Assembly: GCA_045652125.1 (NCBI GenBank)
Contig: JAZRTT010000006.1
Coordinates: 1-37,159, forward strand
Source: Avoscillospira sp045652125
GTDB taxonomy: Bacteria > Bacillota > Clostridia > Oscillospirales > Oscillospiraceae
Reading direction: 5' to 3'
DNA: 37,159 nucleotides
This document shows, in pieces, positions 23,051-30,988 of this stretch. Positions within the stretch are counted from its first letter, which is position 1. Every line of letters starts with the position of its first letter. Position numbers and translations under genes: made by a program. The notes below the pieces were generated by a model, which ran no database searches, had not been told where the DNA came from, and saw only the letters and a list, made by a program, of their open reading frames with translations.

Positions 23051-24706
23051 TTGAGCGAAAAACTGAAAATCATCTCTCTGGGCGGCCTCAATGAGATCGG
23101 CAAAAATCTGACTGTTTTGGAATACGGCAGAGACATCATCATTGTAGACTGCGGTATGGGGTTCCCCGAGGATGACATGTACGGCATCGACTCCGTCATT
23201 GCCGATACGACCTATCTGGTCAAGAACAAAGATAAGATCCGTGGTATGTTTATTACCCACGGTCATGAGGACCACATCGGCGGTATCCCCTATGCCATGC
23301 AGAATTTCCGCACCCCTATTCACGGCACCCGCCTGACCATTGGTCTTGTAAAAAAGAAGCTGGAAGAATTCAACCTGGAAACCAAGTTAAAAATGTTTAC
23401 GCATGAAGCCGGCGAAACCGTTAAGGCCGGCAATTTCACCGTAGAATTTATCCATGTGAACCATTCTATTGCCGACGCTGTCGCTTTTGCCATTAAAACG
23501 CCTGTGGGCACCGTGGTCATGACCGGTGACTTCAAGATCGACAGCATGGATCCTACGGGGATCATCGATCTGGGCCGCTTCGGTCAATTGGGCAAGGAAG
23601 GCGTGCTGGCTCTGCTGTGCGATTCTACCAATGTGGAGCGTCCCGGTTATTCCATCTCGGAAATGCAGGTAGCCGATGGTCTGGACCGCCAGTTCAAAGA
23701 CTGCAAGCAGCGAATCATCATCACCACATTCGCGTCCAATGCCCACCGCATCCAGAATATTATCAATGTTGCCCATAAGTACGGACGCAAGGTGGCTATC
23801 ACCGGCCGCAGTATGGAGAATATTATCAAAGTTTCTTCGGAACTGGGCTATCTGACTGTCCCTGCAAAGACCCTTGTGGACATCGGAACCATTAAATCCC
23901 TTCCTAAGGAAAAGGTTGTCGTCGTCTCTACCGGTTCTCAGGGCGAAAATATGTCTGCCCTGTACCGCATGGCCTTTACCGGCCACCGGCAGGTGGAGAT
24001 TCAGCCCGGTGATCGGGTCATTATCTCCGCCTCTGCCATCCCCGGAAATGAAAAAGCAGTCAGCAAGATCATCAACGAATTATACCGCAAAGGCGCCGAT
24101 GTGGTCAGTGACAAAAATCTGGATCTCCATGCTTCCGGGCATGCAGGTCGGGAAGAACTGAAGATTCTCCATGCACTTCTGAAGCCCCGGTTCTTCATCC
24201 CTGTCCATGGCGAACAGCGGCATCTGCAGGCACATTCCCGCCTGGCACAGACCATGGGTATGGACCCCAGAAACATTTTTATTTCCGATATCGGCCGAGT
24301 CATTGAGTTGACCAAAACCACCTGCAAGCTTACGGGCACGGTTCCTGCCGGCCGTATTCTGGTGGACGGCACCGGTGTAGGGGATGTGGGCAGCGTAGTC
24401 CTCCGGGACCGCAAGCATCTGGCTCAGGACGGTATGCTGGTGGTTGTAGTGAACCTGTCCTCGGAAGATGGCAACATCATCTCCGGTCCGGATATTATCA
24501 CCCGCGGCTTCATTTATGTGAAAGAATCCGAAAATCTGATGGAGGAGCTTCGGATCATTGCCGCCCATGCCATCGACCGCTGTCTTGCCAGCGGCGTGCG
24601 GGATTGGAGCGCTATGAAAGCCAGTGTCAAATCCGACCTGTCCGGTTACCTCTTTAAGACCACAAAGAGAAACCCCATGATTTTACCCGTCATTACAGAG
24701 ATTTAA
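23051..24706 (+). CDS. rnj: Ribonuclease J
   Basis: A 551-residue metallo-beta-lactamase-fold nuclease with 5'-3' exo- and endonuclease activity in RNA decay and rRNA processing. The metal motif is H70-G-H72-E-D74-H75 (THGHEDHIGG), followed by MTGDFKID in the catalytic fold. The beta-CASP part contains STGSQGE and PVHGEQRHL, and the C-terminal domain is full length. Translation starts at TTG (MSEKLKIISLGGL...), with GGAG 10 nt upstream; no ATG fits. It is monocistronic, between its own promoter and terminator. Confidence 0.95.
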   Translation: MSEKLKIISLGGLNEIGKNLTVLEYGRDIIIVDCGMGFPEDDMYGIDSVIADTTYLVKNKDKIRGMFITHGHEDHIGGIPYAMQNFRTPIHGTRLTIGLVKKKLEEFNLETKLKMFTHEAGETVKAGNFTVEFIHVNHSIADAVAFAIKTPVGTVVMTGDFKIDSMDPTGIIDLGRFGQLGKEGVLALLCDSTNVERPGYSISEMQVADGLDRQFKDCKQRIIITTFASNAHRIQNIINVAHKYGRKVAITGRSMENIIKVSSELGYLTVPAKTLVDIGTIKSLPKEKVVVVSTGSQGENMSALYRMAFTGHRQVEIQPGDRVIISASAIPGNEKAVSKIINELYRKGADVVSDKNLDLHASGHAGREELKILHALLKPRFFIPVHGEQRHLQAHSRLAQTMGMDPRNIFISDIGRVIELTKTTCKLTGTVPAGRILVDGTGVGDVGSVVLRDRKHLAQDGMLVVVVNLSSEDGNIISGPDIITRGFIYVKESENLMEELRIIAAHAIDRCLASGVRDWSAMKASVKSDLSGYLFKTTKRNPMILPVITEI

Positions 24707-24709
24707 TGC

Positions 24710-24746
24710 AAAAGGTGCTTGTCCTATGGACAGGCACCTTTTTTAT
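24710..24746 (+). terminator. Terminator of the RNase J gene
   Basis: A 15-bp stem with one G-U pair (arms 24710-24724 and 24728-24742), TAT loop and T-run, just after the stop codon. Confidence 0.9.
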
Positions 24747-24755
24747 AAAATTTTT

Positions 24756-24785
24756 ATGGCACACAGAGAAAAACCGTTGTATAAT
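24756..24785 (+). promoter_or_regulatory. Promoter of the beta-helix/DUF6054 pair
   Basis: -35 ATGGCA, 18-bp spacer, consensus -10 TATAAT, 30 bp before the start codon. Confidence 0.65.
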
Positions 24786-24815
24786 AAATTCATCCAACAG
24801 AAATGAGGAATGACT

Positions 24816-25475
24816 ATGATTACGGTTAAAAATCTTTATGATCTGGAACATACACAGGCAAAGCCCCTTTTGGAGCAGGTGACCTACCCTTGGGAGGCCC
24901 TTGGCGGCATTGGAGATTTTATTCTGGCTCTGGGCAGTTCTCTGCCGGAAGAAGAATATGATCATCCTGCTGAAAATATTTGGATCTCCAAAACCGCAAT
25001 CGTGGCCCCTACTGCCTCCATCACCGACCCCTGCATCATCGGCCCGGAAACGGAAGTCCGCCATTGTGCCTTTATCCGCGGCAATGCCCTGGTGGGCGCA
25101 GGTGCTGTGGTGGGCAACTCCACGGAGCTGAAAAATGTCATTTTATTTGACAAGGTACAGGTACCCCACTACAATTACGTGGGCGACAGCATTTTAGGCT
25201 ACAAGGCCCACATGGGTGCCGGCTCTATCACCTCCAATGTAAAAAGCGACAAGCTGCCGGTGGTCATCAAAAACGGTGAGGAAAAAATCGAGACCGGTCG
25301 GAAAAAGGTCGGCGCCATGGTAGGCGACGGTGTGGAAGTGGGCTGCGGCTCTATTCTGAACCCCGGCACAGTCATCGGCAGGAATTCCAACATTTACCCT
25401 CTGTCCAGTGTCCGCGGCGTCGTCCCGGCCAACAGCATCTATAAAAAGCAGGGCGAAGTGACAGAAAAGAGATAA
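24816..25475 (+). CDS. Left-handed beta-helix protein (GlmU C-domain-like)
   Basis: A 219-residue protein dominated by hexapeptide-repeat strands (AIVAPTASI, CIIGPETEV, ALVGAGAVVGNSTELKN, YVGDSILGYKAHMGAGSITSN). This resembles the acetyltransferase domain of GlmU, including the LG-x-x-x-x-G-A-G loop where acetyl-CoA binds. It lacks the N-terminal uridylyltransferase domain. It may therefore be a stand-alone sugar-nucleotide acetyltransferase or a non-catalytic relative. I chose the ATG at 24816 because GAGGA sits 6 nt upstream, while the ATG at 24810 abuts that site. Confidence 0.82.
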   Translation: MITVKNLYDLEHTQAKPLLEQVTYPWEALGGIGDFILALGSSLPEEEYDHPAENIWISKTAIVAPTASITDPCIIGPETEVRHCAFIRGNALVGAGAVVGNSTELKNVILFDKVQVPHYNYVGDSILGYKAHMGAGSITSNVKSDKLPVVIKNGEEKIETGRKKVGAMVGDGVEVGCGSILNPGTVIGRNSNIYPLSSVRGVVPANSIYKKQGEVTEKR

Positions 25476-25496
25476 CTCCCGAAAAGGAGGTCATTT

Positions 25497-25886
25497 ATGG
25501 CGATTCATCACATTCAGATGCAGGCAGTCAAACAAATGGATCTGCCGGAAATTCTGACCCGCCTGGAAAAAGAACTGCAAATTGAAGCCCTTTGCAAAAC
25601 CGAACATACATTGGACGGGGCAGAACTCCTGCTTTTGATTTTTGAGGACATTTTCCTTCGAGCCCAGGGAACGATCAGTCTGACGGTACTGCTTTTGGAA
25701 AAAGATGGCCTCCAAACAGCGGAGATCATCTCCTCCGGCGGCGGTGAAGGACATTCCTTTGCCTTTGGTGCCAACCGCAGTTTCGCATCCTATTGCGAAA
25801 AGGCATTACAGGGCTGCGGTTTTCAAAATACTGAACCGGAGCCGGAGAAAAAGAAATCGAACATCTGGGAATTTTTTAAAGGATAA
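25497..25886 (+). CDS. Small DUF6054-like protein
   Basis: A 129-residue soluble protein. A central beta-rich part (LLLLIFEDIFLRAQGTISLTVLLLE) is followed by SSGGGEGHSFAFGANRSF and a C-terminal helix. The SGG-x-G motif before an aromatic FxxGAxxSF resembles DUF6054 members as I remember them; function unknown. A charged tail (EPEPEKKKSN) precedes a final hydrophobic IWEFF. RBS AAAAGGAGG lies before the ATG, 21 bp after the beta-helix gene, so the two form an operon. Confidence 0.7.
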   Translation: MAIHHIQMQAVKQMDLPEILTRLEKELQIEALCKTEHTLDGAELLLLIFEDIFLRAQGTISLTVLLLEKDGLQTAEIISSGGGEGHSFAFGANRSFASYCEKALQGCGFQNTEPEPEKKKSNIWEFFKG

Positions 25887-25900
25887 CGGAGAAGAAGACT

Positions 25901-26028
25901 TGGCTCCCCTTGAGGGGAGCTGGCACGGCGTAGCCGTGACTGAGAGGTGTCTGCTGGTACTTTCTTCCTGCACACACCTCTCCGGTTTCGCTTCGCTCAA
26001 CCACCTCCCCTCAAGGGGAGGCTTTTTT
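25901..26028. repeat. MITE-like palindromic intergenic repeat
   Basis: Both ends are related palindromes: GGCTCCCCTTGAGGGGAGC on the left and CCTCCCCTCAAGGGGAGG on the right. Inside lie a CACGGC/GCCGTG hairpin and a pairing of AGAGGTG with CACCTCT across the middle, so the unit folds into a long hairpin. It contains no gene. Its right end (26004-26028) with a T-run works as a plus-strand terminator for the DUF6054 gene. A short related copy is at 5709-5737. Confidence 0.75.
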
Positions 26029-26040
26029 CTATACAAAGCA

Positions 26041-26070
26041 AAAACCCCACTGCTCACGCAGTGGGGTTTT
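26041..26070 (-). terminator. Terminator of the ribosomal super-operon
   Basis: A 13-bp perfect stem (AAAACCCCACTGC with its complement) and TCAC loop lie 10 bp past the rplQ stop. The flanking A/T runs allow function in both directions. Confidence 0.9.
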
Positions 26071-26079
26071 CTATTTCAA

Positions 26080-26421
26080 TTACACCAGTTCGATGACTGC
26101 CATTTCAGCAGCGTCGCCCTTACGGGCGCCCAGACGGGTCACACGGGTGTAGCCGCCATTACGGTCAGCATACTTAGGTGCGATCTCGCTGAACAGCTTC
26201 TTTGCCACATCTTCCTTGGTGATATAGGACAGAGCCTTACGATAGGAAGCCAGAGTGTTCTTCTTGCCCAGAGTGATCATCTTCTCGGCAACAGGCTGCA
26301 CTTCCTTGGCACGATAGAAAGTGGTTTCGATCTTGCCGTTTTCGAACAGATAGGTGGTCATTGCACGGAGCATGGCCTTTCTCTGCTCGCTGGTACGGCC
26401 CAGCTTACGAGTACCAAACAT
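26080..26421 (-). CDS. rplQ: 50S ribosomal protein L17
   Basis: A 113-residue protein starting MFGTRKLGRTSEQRKAMLRA and ending VIELV, the complete family pattern, containing GARKGDAAEM. It sits near the polypeptide exit of the 50S subunit. It follows rpoA as the last gene of the alpha operon and precedes the terminator. Confidence 0.98.
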   Translation of the reverse strand: MFGTRKLGRTSEQRKAMLRAMTTYLFENGKIETTFYRAKEVQPVAEKMITLGKKNTLASYRKALSYITKEDVAKKLFSEIAPKYADRNGGYTRVTRLGARKGDAAEMAVIELV

Positions 26422-26453
26422 TGGATTTCCCTCCTTTATGAAAAGGTTATCGC

Positions 26454-27419
26454 TTAATTGTTATTGTTGCTGGCAGCATCTTCACTGGCCAGGGACAAGC
26501 CCATGGCAGCCAGTTTGTTCTGCACTTCTTCCAGAGACTTTCTGCCCATGTTGCGAACCTTCATCATATCTTCACCGGTCTTGGAGATCAGGTCTTCGAC
26601 ATTGTTGATGTTGGCACGCTTCAGACAGTTGAAGCTTCTGACGGACAAATCCAGCTCCTCAATGGTCAGTTCCAGAACCTTTGCTCTGGGAGAATCCACC
26701 TTTTCCACCACAGTGGACTTGTCGGACAAAGTCTCCGAGAGATCTGTGAACAGGCTCAAATGGTCAGAGAGAATCTTGGCTCCCAGAGACACCGCATCAC
26801 GAGCCGTGATAGTGGAGTCTGTCCAAACCTCAAGAGTCAGCTTGTCATAATCCGTCATGTTGCCTACACGGGTGTTTTCCACGGTGTAGTTCACCTTGTA
26901 AACAGGCGTGTAGATCGAGTCAATGGCGATCACACCAATAGGCATCTGGGGATTCTTGTTCCGATCAGCGGGAACATAGCCCCGGCCATGGCTCAGGGTG
27001 ATCTCCATATTAAAGGTTGCATCGGGACCAAGAGAGCAGATGTGCAGATCGGGATTGATGATCTCGACCTCACCGTCAGCCTTAATATCGCCGGCGGTCA
27101 CTTCGCACTCTCCTGCAGCATCAATATAAACCGTCTTGACACCCTTGCAGTGGAGTCTTGCAATGATCTTCTTTACGTTCAGCACGATCTCCGTTACGTC
27201 TTCTTTAACGCCGGGGATGGTGGAGAACTCATGCTGGATACCGGCGATCTTGATAGAGGTCGCTGCGGTTCCGGGCAGAGAGGACAGCAAGATTCTTCTG
27301 AGGGAATTGCCCAAGGTTGTACCGTAGCCCCGTTCCAGGGGTTCTACCACGTACTTACCATAGGAACTGTCTTCCGGAGCGTCGATGCACTCAATGCGAG
27401 GCTTTTCGATTTCTACCAT
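26454..27419 (-). CDS. rpoA: RNA polymerase alpha subunit
   Basis: A 321-residue subunit. The N-terminal domain (about 1-230) dimerises and nucleates RNA polymerase assembly (YGTTLGNSLRRILLSSLPG, HEFSTIPGVKEDV). The C-terminal domain (about 245-310), with helix-hairpin-helix ELDLSVRSFNCLKRANINNVEDL, binds UP elements and activators. The C-terminal NNNN tail is low complexity. It lies between rpsD and rplQ. Confidence 0.98.
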   Translation of the reverse strand: MVEIEKPRIECIDAPEDSSYGKYVVEPLERGYGTTLGNSLRRILLSSLPGTAATSIKIAGIQHEFSTIPGVKEDVTEIVLNVKKIIARLHCKGVKTVYIDAAGECEVTAGDIKADGEVEIINPDLHICSLGPDATFNMEITLSHGRGYVPADRNKNPQMPIGVIAIDSIYTPVYKVNYTVENTRVGNMTDYDKLTLEVWTDSTITARDAVSLGAKILSDHLSLFTDLSETLSDKSTVVEKVDSPRAKVLELTIEELDLSVRSFNCLKRANINNVEDLISKTGEDMMKVRNMGRKSLEEVQNKLAAMGLSLASEDAASNNNN

Positions 27420-27443
27420 TTATTAATACCCTCCTTGTAACTC

Positions 27444-27461
27444 CGAAACAAATGTGTTTCG
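27444..27461 (-). other. Hairpin in the rpsD-rpoA spacer
   Basis: CGAAACA and TGTTTCG pair around a 4-nt loop, upstream of the rpoA ribosome binding site in an 80-bp spacer. It could be an RNA processing or regulatory element. No T-run follows, so it is not a standard terminator. Confidence 0.4.
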
Positions 27462-27500
27462 TTGCCGATTTCAGCCTACCAAAAAAACGAGGGTGAAGCG

Positions 27501-28097
27501 TTACTTGGAGTACAACTCGACGATCAGATTCTCAGCGATCTCGAAGTCGATATCGTCTCTGGCGGGCATTGCGATAACCTTGCCCTGGAGATTGTTCTTG
27601 TCACGCTCCAGCCACTTGGGAGCTGCCACGAAAGCATCCGCTTCCTTGAGCATCTTGAACCGAGTGGAGGAAACGCTCTTCTCGCATACGGCGATCACAT
27701 CACCCACGCTCACCATATAGGAGGGAATGTTGACGCGCTTGCCGTTGACGGTATAGTGACCGTGGTTGACCAACTGACGTGCTTCACGACGGGTGGAAGC
27801 AAAGCCCAGGCGATAAACAACGTTATCCAGGCGGCGCTCCACCAGAGACAGCAGGTTTTCGCCGGTATTGCCGGTCATACGCTCGGCCTTCTCAAAATAC
27901 ATTCTGAACTGCTTTTCCAGAATGCCGTAAACAAACTTAACTTTCTGCTTCTCAGTCATCTGCAGTGCGTACTCAGACTTCTTGGCTCTTCTCTGGCCGC
28001 CGGGATTCTTGTTGGAAGACTTGGAATAACCCATAGCAGCGGGAGAAACGCCCAGCGTTCTGCAGCGCTTAAGAACAGGCTGTGTATTCTTTGCCAT
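27501..28097 (-). CDS. rpsD: 30S ribosomal protein S4
   Basis: A 198-residue primary 16S rRNA-binding protein. The S4 RNA-binding domain is clear (RLDNVVYRLGFASTRREARQLVNHGHYTVNG). It lacks the N-terminal zinc cysteines found in some species. It is in the alpha operon between rpsK and rpoA, as in E. coli; in Bacillus rpsD is separate. Confidence 0.98.
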   Translation of the reverse strand: MAKNTQPVLKRCRTLGVSPAAMGYSKSSNKNPGGQRRAKKSEYALQMTEKQKVKFVYGILEKQFRMYFEKAERMTGNTGENLLSLVERRLDNVVYRLGFASTRREARQLVNHGHYTVNGKRVNIPSYMVSVGDVIAVCEKSVSSTRFKMLKEADAFVAAPKWLERDKNNLQGKVIAMPARDDIDFEIAENLIVELYSK

Positions 28098-28121
28098 TAC
28101 TGTTTTTCCTCCTTCTGCAAA

Positions 28122-28520
28122 TTAGACGCGGCGTCTCTTGGGAGGACGGCAGCCATTGTGAGGAATGGGAGTCACGTCCTTGATCATGGTCACTTCCAGA
28201 CCTGCGGACTGCAGCGCACGGATGGCTGCTTCGCGGCCCTGGCCGGGACCCTTCACATATACTTCAACGGTTTTCAGGCCACAGCTATCGACAGCTGCCT
28301 TGGCAGCGGTCTCTGCTGCCATCTGAGCAGCATAGGGAGTGGACTTTCTGGAACCGCGGAAGCCGAGACCGCCGGAGGAGGCCCAGGAAAGGGCATTGCC
28401 GTTGGTGTCGGTGATGGTCACCATGGTGTTATTGAAGGAAGAGCGGATATGTGCTGCGCCCTTCTCAATGTTCTTACGCTCTTTGCGGCGCTTGATCACT
28501 TTTTTCGCTTGTTTGGCCAT
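28122..28520 (-). CDS. rpsK: 30S ribosomal protein S11
   Basis: A 132-residue protein of the 30S platform. SFNNTMVTITDTNGNALSWAS, GPGQGREAAIRAL and C-terminal PIPHNGCRPPKRRRV are diagnostic. Confidence 0.98.
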   Translation of the reverse strand: MAKQAKKVIKRRKERKNIEKGAAHIRSSFNNTMVTITDTNGNALSWASSGGLGFRGSRKSTPYAAQMAAETAAKAAVDSCGLKTVEVYVKGPGQGREAAIRALQSAGLEVTMIKDVTPIPHNGCRPPKRRRV

Positions 28521-28535
28521 TGCAATATCCCTCCT

Positions 28536-28904
28536 TTACTTCTTCTTATTCGCGATGGTCTTTTTGGGACCCTTGCGGGTACGGGCGTTGGTTTTGGTTC
28601 TCTGTCCGCGGACGGGCAGGCCTCTTCTGTGGCGGACACCACGATAGCAGCCGATTTCCGTCAGACGTTTGATGTTCAGAGCGACCTCACGACGCAGGTC
28701 ACCTTCGATGGTGTAGTTCTTGTCAATTACTTCACGAAGGGCGGCTTCCTGCTCATCGGTCAGATCCTTCACGCGGATATCGGGATCGATGTTAGCCTGG
28801 GTCAGAATGTCCTTCGCGCTCTTTCTGCCAATACCGTAGATATAAGTCAAACCGATTTCGATTCTCTTTTCACGGGGCAGGTCAATACCAGCAATACGTG
28901 CCAT
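28536..28904 (-). CDS. rpsM: 30S ribosomal protein S13
   Basis: A 122-residue protein of the 30S head that contacts tRNA and bridges to the 50S. MARIAGIDLPREKRIEIGLTYIYGIG and RGLPVRGQRTKTNARTRKG are full family signatures. It is followed 15 bp later by rpsK. Confidence 0.98.
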   Translation of the reverse strand: MARIAGIDLPREKRIEIGLTYIYGIGRKSAKDILTQANIDPDIRVKDLTDEQEAALREVIDKNYTIEGDLRREVALNIKRLTEIGCYRGVRHRRGLPVRGQRTKTNARTRKGPKKTIANKKK

Positions 28905-28925
28905 ATTAGTTCAGCGCACCTCCTA

Positions 28926-29039
28926 TTAGCCTTGTCTCTGCTTGTGCTTGGGGTTTTCACAAATTACCATGACTCTGCCCTTGCGTTTAATGATCTTGCA
29001 CTTTTCGCACATGGGCTTCACGGACGGTCTTACCTTCAT
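28926..29039 (-). CDS. rpmJ: 50S ribosomal protein L36 (zinc type)
   Basis: A 37-residue protein beginning MKVRPSVKPMCEKC and ending KHKQRQG. The zinc ligands C11-x2-C14, C27 and H32 are all present, so it is the zinc-binding form. An AUGGAGG-type ribosome binding site lies upstream. It sits between infA and rpsM. Confidence 0.98.
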   Translation of the reverse strand: MKVRPSVKPMCEKCKIIKRKGRVMVICENPKHKQRQG

Positions 29040-29070
29040 ACTGTTAACCTCCATTTGAGAACAATGTCTC

Positions 29071-29289
29071 TCATTTACTTCTCCATGTGATCCGACCGCG
29101 GGTCAGGTCATAGGGGCTCATCTGAACCGTGACCTTATCGCCGGGCAGGATCTTGATAAAGTTCATCCGGAGCTTGCCGGAAATATGTGCCAGAATGGTG
29201 TGTCCGTTGCCAATGTCAACGGAGAACATCGCATTCGGCATTGCATCGACTACGATGCCCTCAAGCTCGATTACGTCGTCTTTTGCCAA
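29071..29289 (-). CDS. infA: Translation initiation factor IF-1
   Basis: A 72-residue OB-fold protein that occupies the A site of the 30S subunit during initiation. MAKDDVIELEGIVVDAMPNAMFSV and GDKVTVQMSPYDLTRGRITWR are diagnostic. It starts 3 bp after the KOW protein stop. Confidence 0.98.
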   Translation of the reverse strand: MAKDDVIELEGIVVDAMPNAMFSVDIGNGHTILAHISGKLRMNFIKILPGDKVTVQMSPYDLTRGRITWRSK

Positions 29290-29292
29290 AGT

Positions 29293-29583
29293 TTATTTAC
29301 CCCCTTGGTTTTGACTGTTGAATTGTTGACCAATTGCGGCCAAATCCCTTCGTAATTCGCTGTTGAGTACCTTGTCACCGTTTTGGATCTTGACGGCGAC
29401 TCTTGTTTCAGTCCGAGAGACTCTGCGGACATGTTTCAGCTTCTTTCGTTTGGGATTTTCCAGCTTTCTTCCCTTTCCGTCGGCCAGGAATACATAGTTG
29501 TCCTGTATATCTACTACATAGAACAGCTTTTCTTTATCCCGTCCGGCCAGGGAAATGACGATATCCGATTTGGAAATATCCAT
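29293..29583 (-). CDS. KOW-domain RNA-binding protein (L14e/L6e/L27e-like)
   Basis: A 96-residue protein. The N-terminal KOW-type beta-barrel (IVISLAGRDKEKLFYVVDIQDNYVFLADGKGRKLENPKRKKLKHV) resembles archaeal and eukaryotic L14e/L27e domains. A basic tail and Gln/Asn-rich C-terminus follow. It lies between map and infA, a place where many Clostridia carry such a gene. It starts 1 bp after the map stop, and the RBS GAGGGG is within map. It may bind the ribosome or rRNA; not established. Confidence 0.85.
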   Translation of the reverse strand: MDISKSDIVISLAGRDKEKLFYVVDIQDNYVFLADGKGRKLENPKRKKLKHVRRVSRTETRVAVKIQNGDKVLNSELRRDLAAIGQQFNSQNQGGK

Positions 29584-29584
29584 A

Positions 29585-30340
29585 TTAAAGCCCCTCGGTA
29601 ACGGTGAGTATTTCCGGTTCGCCATCGGTAATGAGCACAGTATTTTCATAGTGAGCGGAGAGTGAACCATCGGCTGTGACCGTTGTCCAGCGGTCTTTCA
29701 ACACGCTGACATCATAGTGGCCCATATTGACCATGGGCTCTATGGCAAGGGTCATGCCTCTGACCAGTCTCGGCCCTCTACCGGGAGAACCAAAATTGGG
29801 CACTTCCGGCTCTTCGTGGAGCTTCTCGCCTACGCCGTGACCTACGAAGGAGCGAACCACACTGAAGCCGTTTTCCTCCACATAGGTTTGCACCCTGTGG
29901 GAGATATCGGAGACCCGATACCCCGGTCGTGCCATTTTCAGGCCCTCGAAAAAGCTCTGCTTCGTAACCGAAATGAGCTTTTCTGCCGTTGGAGAGATCC
30001 TTCCGCAGGCAAAGGTGGCAGCACAATCACCATGAAAACCTTTCCAGAACGCTCCCACATCGACGCTGACAATGTCACCTTCCTGCAGCTTATAGCCGCC
30101 GGGAATACCGTGGATCACCACGTTATTGACACTGATACAGGTACTTGCGGGAAAGCCGTTATAGTTGAGGAAAGACGGTTTTGCACCCTGTGCCACGATA
30201 AAGTCGTGGACTGCCGTATCGATCTCTTTGGTTGTAACGCCGGGCCTTACCATCTCGCCTGCCAAAGCACGCGCTGCCGCGGTAATTCTACAGGCCTGAC
30301 GCATAACCGCAAGTTCTCGCTCATTTTTGATTGGTATCAT
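29585..30340 (-). CDS. map: Methionine aminopeptidase type I
   Basis: A 251-residue dinuclear metalloprotease removing the N-terminal Met from nascent proteins. The five metal ligands are present: D94 (VSVDVGAF), D105 (GDCAATF), H168 (GHGVGEKLHEEP), E201 (IEPMV) and E232 (HYENTVLIT). There is no N-terminal SEC-C zinc extension. Its ATG overlaps the adk stop (ATGA). Confidence 0.97.
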   Translation of the reverse strand: MIPIKNERELAVMRQACRITAAARALAGEMVRPGVTTKEIDTAVHDFIVAQGAKPSFLNYNGFPASTCISVNNVVIHGIPGGYKLQEGDIVSVDVGAFWKGFHGDCAATFACGRISPTAEKLISVTKQSFFEGLKMARPGYRVSDISHRVQTYVEENGFSVVRSFVGHGVGEKLHEEPEVPNFGSPGRGPRLVRGMTLAIEPMVNMGHYDVSVLKDRWTTVTADGSLSAHYENTVLITDGEPEILTVTEGL

Positions 30341-30975
30341 AAATCATACCCCAGTACCGCCAGAACATCACGGGTGGTGTTCTCAATCTTCTGGTTTCCT
30401 TCCACGCATTTCAGGATGCCCCGCTTTGCGTAATAGTCTTTCAGCGGTTCCGTTTCGCTGTGGAACACCTGCAAGCGATTGCGAACGGTCTTGGGATTGT
30501 CATCCTTGCGGATGACCAGCTCCCCGCCGCAGACATCGCAGATGTCTTCGACTTTGGGAGGTTTTGCGGTGAGGTGAAAGCCTGCACCGCACTTGCCGCA
30601 GATCCTGCGGCCGGTCATGCGTGCTTCGATCACATCATCACAGATCTCAATGGAAACAACGGCATCAAAATGAATCCCGCGTTCTTCCAGTGCAACTGCC
30701 TGGGGGATGGTACGGGGCATTCCGTCCAGAATGAAACCGTTTTTGCAGTCATCCCGGGCGACCCGTTCCTCGACGATGCCAATCACGACATCGTCGGGAA
30801 CGAGCTGACCGTTATCCATGAAGTTCTTGGCTTTCAGCCCTGTGGGAGTGCTGTTTTTAATGGCCTCGCGGAGCATATCGCCGGTGGAAATCGAGGGGAT
30901 ATTCAGCTTTTTGCTGATGATCTCCGCCTGCGTTCCTTTTCCGGCTCCGGGCGCACCCAACAGAATTAGCTTCAT
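30337..30975 (-). CDS. adk: Adenylate kinase (zinc-LID type)
   Basis: A 212-residue kinase interconverting AMP + ATP and 2 ADP. P-loop GAPGAGKGT (7-15), NMP-binding STGDMLRE and DGMPRT are present. The LID carries four cysteines C126-x2-C129 and C146-x2-C149, which bind structural zinc as in Gram-positives. It lies between secY and map. Confidence 0.97.
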   Translation of the reverse strand: MKLILLGAPGAGKGTQAEIISKKLNIPSISTGDMLREAIKNSTPTGLKAKNFMDNGQLVPDDVVIGIVEERVARDDCKNGFILDGMPRTIPQAVALEERGIHFDAVVSIEICDDVIEARMTGRRICGKCGAGFHLTAKPPKVEDICDVCGGELVIRKDDNPKTVRNRLQVFHSETEPLKDYYAKRGILKCVEGNQKIENTTRDVLAVLGYDL

Positions 30976-30988
30976 GTCAGCGCCTCAC

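Noticed and set aside
27462..29090. 542-codon plus-strand frame opposite rpsD-rpsK-rpsM-rpmJ
   Set aside because: It crosses several certain ribosomal protein genes on the other strand and resembles nothing.
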